From Winogradskyella sp. PG-2 (lineage in GTDB: Bacteria > Bacteroidota > Bacteroidia > Flavobacteriales > Flavobacteriaceae): a stretch of DNA of 64,000 nt. Below, one piece after another: positions 59,623 through 64,000 of the stretch. Each line of letters begins with the position of its first letter. Position 1 is the first letter of the stretch. The stretch covers positions 62,001 to 126,000 of the forward strand of contig NZ_AP014583.1 in the NCBI RefSeq assembly GCF_000828715.1, written 5' to 3'. The position numbers and the translations under genes were made by a program. The notes below the pieces were generated by a model. That model was not told the DNA's origin and did no database searches. It saw nothing but the letters and a program-made list of their open reading frames with translations.

Positions 59623-61488
59623 CTACATAAATTTCTTTTCAATATCATCAACTTTCATAGTAATAAACGTTGGTCTATTGGTTGGTGATACATTTGGTTC
59701 CTTACAGGCAAATAAACTATTTACCATATGCTCTTGTTCTAAACTATTTAAAGATTGCCCATTTTTAATTGCTAAACTTTTAGCCATAGACTTAGCTAGT
59801 AAATCAGCCGCACTAAAATTAGTATCTGGCACATCGTTTTCAACGTCACTAATTAATTGTTCTAATATTATGGATACCTCGCTCTCTGGCACTCCAACTG
59901 GGACTCCTGTTATAGTGATTTCATCTTCATTTAACATAGAGAATACAAAACCTGTGTGTTCTAAATCTAATTTTAAATCATTAATAATTTTAGTTTCATT
60001 TGGTGTGAAATGTAACTGAAGCGGAAATAATAATTGCTGACTTGTAGCTTCCTTTATTGTAATATGCTTTAAAAAGTTTTCATATAAAATACGCTGATGC
60101 GCTCTATTCTGATCGATAATCAGCATTCCAGATTTCAAAGTACTAACTATATATTTTTGCTGTAATTGAAATGTTGTCTTTGTTGTTTCGATTGAGTCAT
60201 CACTGAAAATAGTCTCAGTTTTTGAATCACTTTCAAAAGTCACTTGGTTAAGATCAGCTTTGGTATTATTACCTTTAGACTCCAAACCAACATATAAACT
60301 TTCCCACGATGCTGCCGGAGTTTGTTTAAAACTAGATGTATGATGTCCGCGTTGTTTTCCGCTATTAGAATTAGTGTCATCAGAAAACGGGTTAAAAGCT
60401 CTATCTACCTCAATTGCCGGAGCTGAAGCTGTTTTGTCTTTATAATTATAAGGTGTATTTAAACTACTCTGATGTTCAAAATCTAAAACAGGTGCAATAT
60501 TAAATTGACCTAAACTATGTTTTACAGCAGATCTTAAAATAGCATATAAGGTATGCTCATCATCAAACTTAATTTCAGTTTTAGTGGGATGAATATTAAT
60601 ATCTATAGTCTTTGGATCTACAGTAAGGTTTAAAAAGTAACTTGGATGATATCCTTCTTTAAGCAAACCTTCAAAAGCAGATTTAAGTGCATGATTTAAA
60701 TATGGACTTTTAATAAAACGTTGATTGACAAAAAAGAATTGTTCTGACTTTGTTTTCTTAGAAAATTCTGGTTTGCCAACAAATCCTGAAATTTTCAATA
60801 CTTCAGTCTCCTCTTCTACTGGCACCAATTTTTCATTGGTCTTAGTGCCAAAAATATGGACAACACGTTGTCTATAATTCTCTTGCGGCAAATTAAAAAG
60901 TTCGCTTCCATTATGATAGAATGCAAAAGCTATATTAGGATGTGCTAGAGCCACACGATGAAACTCATCTGAAATGTGTCTTAACTCTACAGTATCTGAT
61001 TTCAAAAAATTTCGTCTTGCTGGTATATTAAAAAACAAATTTTTAACAGCTACAGAAGTTCCTGATGGAGTTACAGAAACATCTTGAGATTTTACAGTAC
61101 TCCCTTCTATCTCAATAGCAGTTCCTAATTCGTCTTCTGCGCGTTTTGTTTTTAATTCTACATGCGCAATAGCAGCTATACTGGCTAATGCCTCACCTCT
61201 AAATCCTTTTGTATTGAGTTGAAATAAATCTTCAGCAGATTTAATTTTGGAAGTTGCATGACGTTCAAAACTCAAACGTGCATCTGTTACACTCATGCCT
61301 TTTCCATTATCAATAACCTGTACTAAGACCTTACCAGCATTTTTAATAATGAGTTTAATTTCTGAAGCATCTGCATCAATAGCATTTTCTAGAAGTTCTT
61401 TAACTACTGAAGCTGGTCGTTGAACCACCTCACCTGCTGCAATTTGATTGGCAACATGGTCTGGTAAAAGTTGGATGATATCTGTCAT
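59623..61488 (-). CDS. mutL: DNA mismatch repair protein MutL
   Basis: The 621-residue protein has complete GHKL ATPase motifs: VKELLENAIDADAS, DNGKGM, TKGFRGEALASIA and GTSVAVKNLFFNIPARR. In the C-terminal dimerisation domain the endonuclease motif DQHA(x)2E(x)4E is replaced by DQNRAHQRILYE (from Asp459), and the CPHGRP segment reads VSPTNRP. The metal site therefore looks lost. It couples MutS mismatch recognition to repair. Its start codon shares one base with the stop of the small gene upstream. Confidence 0.94.
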   Translation of the reverse strand: MTDIIQLLPDHVANQIAAGEVVQRPASVVKELLENAIDADASEIKLIIKNAGKVLVQVIDNGKGMSVTDARLSFERHATSKIKSAEDLFQLNTKGFRGEALASIAAIAHVELKTKRAEDELGTAIEIEGSTVKSQDVSVTPSGTSVAVKNLFFNIPARRNFLKSDTVELRHISDEFHRVALAHPNIAFAFYHNGSELFNLPQENYRQRVVHIFGTKTNEKLVPVEEETEVLKISGFVGKPEFSKKTKSEQFFFVNQRFIKSPYLNHALKSAFEGLLKEGYHPSYFLNLTVDPKTIDINIHPTKTEIKFDDEHTLYAILRSAVKHSLGQFNIAPVLDFEHQSSLNTPYNYKDKTASAPAIEVDRAFNPFSDDTNSNSGKQRGHHTSSFKQTPAASWESLYVGLESKGNNTKADLNQVTFESDSKTETIFSDDSIETTKTTFQLQQKYIVSTLKSGMLIIDQNRAHQRILYENFLKHITIKEATSQQLLFPLQLHFTPNETKIINDLKLDLEHTGFVFSMLNEDEITITGVPVGVPESEVSIILEQLISDVENDVPDTNFSAADLLAKSMAKSLAIKNGQSLNSLEQEHMVNSLFACKEPNVSPTNRPTFITMKVDDIEKKFM

Positions 61489-61769
61489 TAGCTTTTTGGC
61501 AAGAAAATAGTCAGGTCAAAACCAATTGCTAATAAAAACAGGAAGATTAAAATGCCAACAATGATAAGAACACGCTTATTTACTTTCTCATCTCTATTGT
61601 GATAATCATCTAAAGCCGCATTCCACTTTCCTTTTATACCCTTAGCAGGATTTACGGTCGTTCTATGCTCATCGAACTTATGTTTAAGTTCGTAAGGACT
61701 TCCTTCTCCTTTATAATAACGTGGTTGATAACTATACTTTCGATTTTTTTTCAATTTCATGAATCCCAT
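61488..61769 (-). CDS. Small membrane protein of unknown function, tandem copy 1
   Basis: The 93-residue protein has a basic, Tyr-rich start (KKNRKYSYQPRYYKGEGS), a KGKWNAAL motif and one C-terminal membrane segment (about 68-88). It resembles the next gene upstream in layout and in the K-F/Y-S-Y-RY and KWN motifs. Family members are sometimes mis-named as riboflavin synthase subunits because ribH lies nearby; nothing in the sequence supports that. It is probably co-translated with mutL. Confidence 0.72.
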   Translation of the reverse strand: MGFMKLKKNRKYSYQPRYYKGEGSPYELKHKFDEHRTTVNPAKGIKGKWNAALDDYHNRDEKVNKRVLIIVGILIFLFLLAIGFDLTIFLPKS

Positions 61770-61776
61770 AATATCA

Positions 61777-62025
61777 TTATTTAATATATCTGTTTAGGAT
61801 ATACATTAAAACAAAAAGCGATGCTAAAAATATGATTAAAGCTGGTAATGAAGTGAGAATATTTCCTCTTCTTTTAGTATTACCTCTCATTTCATTCCAT
61901 TTCGCCTCCAAGTCGTCTTTCGACTCTTTTCTTTTAGAATCCTGATAACGAGACTTATAACTAAAACGTTTATTTTTTCTTTGGTTAAACAAACTGATAA
62001 ATAAATTATTAGCGATATATCTCAA
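61777..62025 (-). CDS. Small membrane protein of unknown function, tandem copy 2
   Basis: The 82-residue protein has a basic start with KNKRFSYKSRYQDSKRK, then LEAKWNEMRGN and a C-terminal membrane segment (LIIFLASLFVLMYIL). It shares motif order with the adjacent copy and is probably a diverged tandem paralog. The function is unknown. It lies 7 bases upstream of that gene. Confidence 0.7.
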   Translation of the reverse strand: MRYIANNLFISLFNQRKNKRFSYKSRYQDSKRKESKDDLEAKWNEMRGNTKRRGNILTSLPALIIFLASLFVLMYILNRYIK

Positions 62026-62114
62026 AAGTACTGAAAATACGAGGAAATATAACTTAAGGATTCCTTAAAATTATTAACAAAAAGAGTGCCAAGTGGAGTA
62101 TTATAAACTTAATT

Positions 62115-62621
62115 TTAAGACGTTTGTTTCCTAAGATCTGCCATCTTAATCGCAGTAATAGCTGCTTCAGTTCCTTTATTACCGTGCTTACCGCCAGAGC
62201 GATCAATTGATTGTTGTCTATTATTATCGGTGAGCACACAGAAAATTACCGGTATATCTCCCTTAAGATTTAAATCTTTAATACCTTGTGTAACACCATC
62301 ACAAACAAAATCGAAATGCTTTGTTTCTCCTTGGATAACACAACCTATTACAATTATGGCATCTAACATGCCTGAATCTGCATAGATACTTTTGGACATT
62401 CTGGCAGCTCCATAAGTTAGTTCAAATGTTCCAGGGACATTCCATCTAACAATATTCTCTTTTACTGCACCACAATCCATAAGTGCATCAAAAGTACCTT
62501 GCCACAAACCCTCAGTAATGGTATCATTCCATTCTGAAACAACAATCCCAAACCGAAAATCTTTCGCGTTTGGGATTGTTGCTTTATCGTAGTTAGATAA
62601 ATTATGATTTGCAGTAGCCAT
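62115..62621 (-). CDS. ribH: 6,7-dimethyl-8-ribityllumazine synthase
   Basis: The 168-residue protein shows the family's VVSEWNDTITEGL opening, the VPGTFELTYGAARM loop, GCVIQGETKHFDFVCDG with the catalytic His, and the end PVIFCVLTDNNRQQSIDRSG. It joins 5-amino-6-ribitylaminouracil and 3,4-dihydroxybutanone phosphate in riboflavin synthesis. The other riboflavin genes are not in the window. It lies 3 bases after the TPR gene. Confidence 0.95.
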   Translation of the reverse strand: MATANHNLSNYDKATIPNAKDFRFGIVVSEWNDTITEGLWQGTFDALMDCGAVKENIVRWNVPGTFELTYGAARMSKSIYADSGMLDAIIVIGCVIQGETKHFDFVCDGVTQGIKDLNLKGDIPVIFCVLTDNNRQQSIDRSGGKHGNKGTEAAITAIKMADLRKQTS

Positions 62622-62624
62622 ATC

Positions 62625-63389
62625 TTATAAGCTTGCTTCTACTTTTCCGATTAAAACATCTGCTTGAGTTGCCTCCGTAGATGTTGAAAATTCTGATTTT
62701 ATTCTCTTAAGGTAACCTAAGGCTTTTTCATTCTGCCCTAAATCTATCGCAACACGTGCAGCCTTCATTAAATACAAAGGAGTTGTAAAATCATTCACGT
62801 TTGCATTAAATGCTTTTATATAATACTCTAAAGCATCCTCATTCTGCTCTAATTGTACAAATGCATCACCAATACCACCTTTAGCAATTGGCCCTAACAT
62901 TTTATCATCACTAGAAAAATCACTTAAGTATGTTACAGCGTTCTGATAGTCTTTTAAATTTAAATAAGACATACCTGCATAATAGTTTGCTAAATTAGCC
63001 GCAGGACTTCCACCATATTCATTAATAATATCTAACATTCCATATTTACCTTCACCACCATTCAATGCCATATTATATAATGAATCTGAAGAAACACCAC
63101 TTACGGCATCATCAAAATATTTCTTAGCGGTATACATTTCATTCATTGCGTCTTTAGCCTTTGGCTCAGCTACAATTTTATTGTAACCTAAATAACAAAG
63201 TACTACTAAAGCTATAGCACCTATAACACCAATGATGTATTTCTGGTTTTTAACAACCCACTCTTCGGTTTTAGAAGCACCTTCATCTAAAGTATTAAAT
63301 ACCTCAGCAGTAGTTGAGTTTTCTTCAACAACTTCTTCCTTCTCTTTCTTCGTTTTAGGTTTGTAGCCTCTTTTCTTATATGTAGCCAT
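62625..63389 (-). CDS. Tetratricopeptide-repeat membrane protein (YfgM-like)
   Basis: The 254-residue protein has a Lys-rich cytoplasmic start, one membrane segment (about 52-70, YIIGVIGAIALVVLCYLGY) and a periplasmic region of TPR-like helices (AANLANYYAGMSYLNLKDYQ, GDAFVQLEQNEDALEYY, AARVAIDLGQNEKALGYL). This layout matches the YfgM/UPF0070 type that helps periplasmic chaperones at the Sec translocon. It is divergent from recF. Confidence 0.85.
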   Translation of the reverse strand: MATYKKRGYKPKTKKEKEEVVEENSTTAEVFNTLDEGASKTEEWVVKNQKYIIGVIGAIALVVLCYLGYNKIVAEPKAKDAMNEMYTAKKYFDDAVSGVSSDSLYNMALNGGEGKYGMLDIINEYGGSPAANLANYYAGMSYLNLKDYQNAVTYLSDFSSDDKMLGPIAKGGIGDAFVQLEQNEDALEYYIKAFNANVNDFTTPLYLMKAARVAIDLGQNEKALGYLKRIKSEFSTSTEATQADVLIGKVEASL

Positions 63390-63412
63390 AGTTTTGTCTC
63401 TTTATGCGTGCG

Positions 63413-63420
63413 CAAAAATA
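63413..63420 (-). promoter_or_regulatory. Putative -7 box for the TPR-ribH transcript
   Basis: The minus strand reads TATTTTTG, 24 bases before the TPR start codon. No matching -33 box is visible at normal spacing. Confidence 0.4.
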
Positions 63421-63429
63421 AAATTTTTA

Positions 63430-63464
63430 TTGGGATTTAAAAGCCTATTTATTTGTTATTTTTG
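63430..63464 (+). promoter_or_regulatory. Putative recF promoter
   Basis: TTG (63430-63432) and TATTTTTG (63457-63464) fit the Bacteroidota consensus with a slightly long 24-base spacer. The recF ATG follows 65 bases downstream. Confidence 0.4.
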
Positions 63465-63529
63465 AATAAATTTTGAAGAACCACAATGCTTTGCCATAGC
63501 TCTAAAATTAGGCAATCCATTAAATTTTT

Positions 63530-64000
63530 ATGAATCTAAACTCAGTATCTTTAGTTAATTACAAAAATTTTGAAAGTCAGGTTTTCGATTTCGATGCCAA
63601 AATCAATTGTTTTGTTGGTGCAAATGGTATCGGAAAAACTAACGCTTTAGATGCCATTTATCACTTAGCATTTGGTAAAAGCTACTTCAATCCGATTGCG
63701 GTACAGAATATAAATCACAACGCAGAATTTTTTGTAGTTGATGGTAATTTTACTAAAAATGAGCGTTCAGAAAAAATTATAGTCTCTTTAAAACGAGGAC
63801 AAAAAAAAGTAATAAAACGTAATGGTAAAGCTTATGAAAAATTCAGTGAGCACATCGGTTTTATTCCTCTAGTTATTATTTCACCAGCTGATCGCGATCT
63901 TATTATTGAAGGTAGTGATACAAGACGAAAATTTATTGACAGTGTTATATCTCAGAGTGATAAAAGTTATTTAACCGAACTCATTAGTTACAATAAGGTT
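63530..64000 (+). CDS. recF: DNA replication and repair protein RecF, N-terminal part
   Basis: The gene runs off the window after 157 codons. It opens [17 protein letters not shown] and has Walker [10 protein letters not shown] (about residues 30-38), then [14 protein letters not shown] and the family segment [18 protein letters not shown] followed by [11 protein letters not shown]. RecF loads RecA at gaps with RecO and RecR. The open frame has no stop to the last base. Confidence 0.92.
   Translation, partial: MNLNSVSLVNYKNFESQVFDFDAKINCFVGANGIGKTNALDAIYHLAFGKSYFNPIAVQNINHNAEFFVVDGNFTKNERSEKIIVSLKRGQKKVIKRNGKAYEKFSEHIGFIPLVIISPADRDLIIEGSDTRRKFIDSVISQSDKSYLTELISYNKV

Noticed and set aside
1..64000. 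CRISPR array, insertion sequence or prophage
   Set aside because: No regularly spaced repeats, transposase or integrase genes, or phage structural genes were seen on either strand.

Overview
The window looks like chromosomal DNA from a marine-type member of the Flavobacteriaceae (phylum Bacteroidota). The evidence is strong AT-richness, Bacteroidota-type -7 promoter boxes (TAnnTTTG), TonB-dependent receptors with FecI/FecR-type regulators, DUF2807, DUF4870, DUF5683 and DUF6122 families, a B12-dependent two-subunit methylmalonyl-CoA mutase, and the gene order parA-parB-DUF5683-dapB-lepB-wbqC. I see no prophage, transposase, CRISPR array or rRNA operon. The genus cannot be set from sequence reading alone.

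Layout. 0-11 kb: pepT end, Dabb lipoprotein, a frameshifted DUF1801/YdeI gene, a minus-strand block ldh-nusB-DUF1573-yajC, an ABC exporter, a PUR-type DNA/RNA-binding protein, a large M14 carboxypeptidase, CsaA, a thioredoxin-like protein and a GNAT enzyme. 11-21 kb: TonB receptor, YhhN, type II NADH dehydrogenase, an ECF sigma operon whose third gene is broken, PlsC, Nudix, cyclophilin, and a second broken DUF1801 gene. 21-28 kb: TRIC and RDD genes divergent from a tight SpoIIM/membrane/DUF4129/DUF4350/MoxR/DUF58 operon. 28-34 kb: a cell-surface signalling locus (ECF sigma, FecR anti-sigma, STN-bearing TonB receptor) facing a divergent acidic lipoprotein with a Kazal-like domain. 34-44 kb: OxyR, AIM24, DUF4442, then a DUF4870/PadR/PspC/DUF2807 envelope-stress-like cluster, thioredoxin reductase and tRNA-Pro. 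44-51 kb: PQQ sugar dehydrogenase with its cytochrome c, uridine kinase, FtsB/DivIC and methylmalonyl-CoA mutase. 51-64 kb: ParAB, DapB, signal peptidase, WbqC, EEP phosphatase, two rhomboids, MutL, two small membrane paralogs, RibH, a TPR protein and the start of recF.

How the genes work together. Much of the window is envelope biology: secretion (YajC, LepB), surface receptors and lipoproteins, rhomboid proteolysis, and MoxR/DUF58 assembly functions. Housekeeping genes are spread between these (NusB, ParAB, MutL, RecF, TrxB, DapB, RibH). The most unusual item is the 28.7-34.2 kb signalling locus. A 14-base element there occurs in opposite orientation on the two sides of the sigma gene, which is compatible either with sigma-responsive promoters or with a small invertible segment. 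Also notable are three genes broken by single-base lesions, two of them DUF1801-family, an in-frame interspersed-repeat insertion inside mutA, and a MutL that has lost the usual endonuclease motifs.
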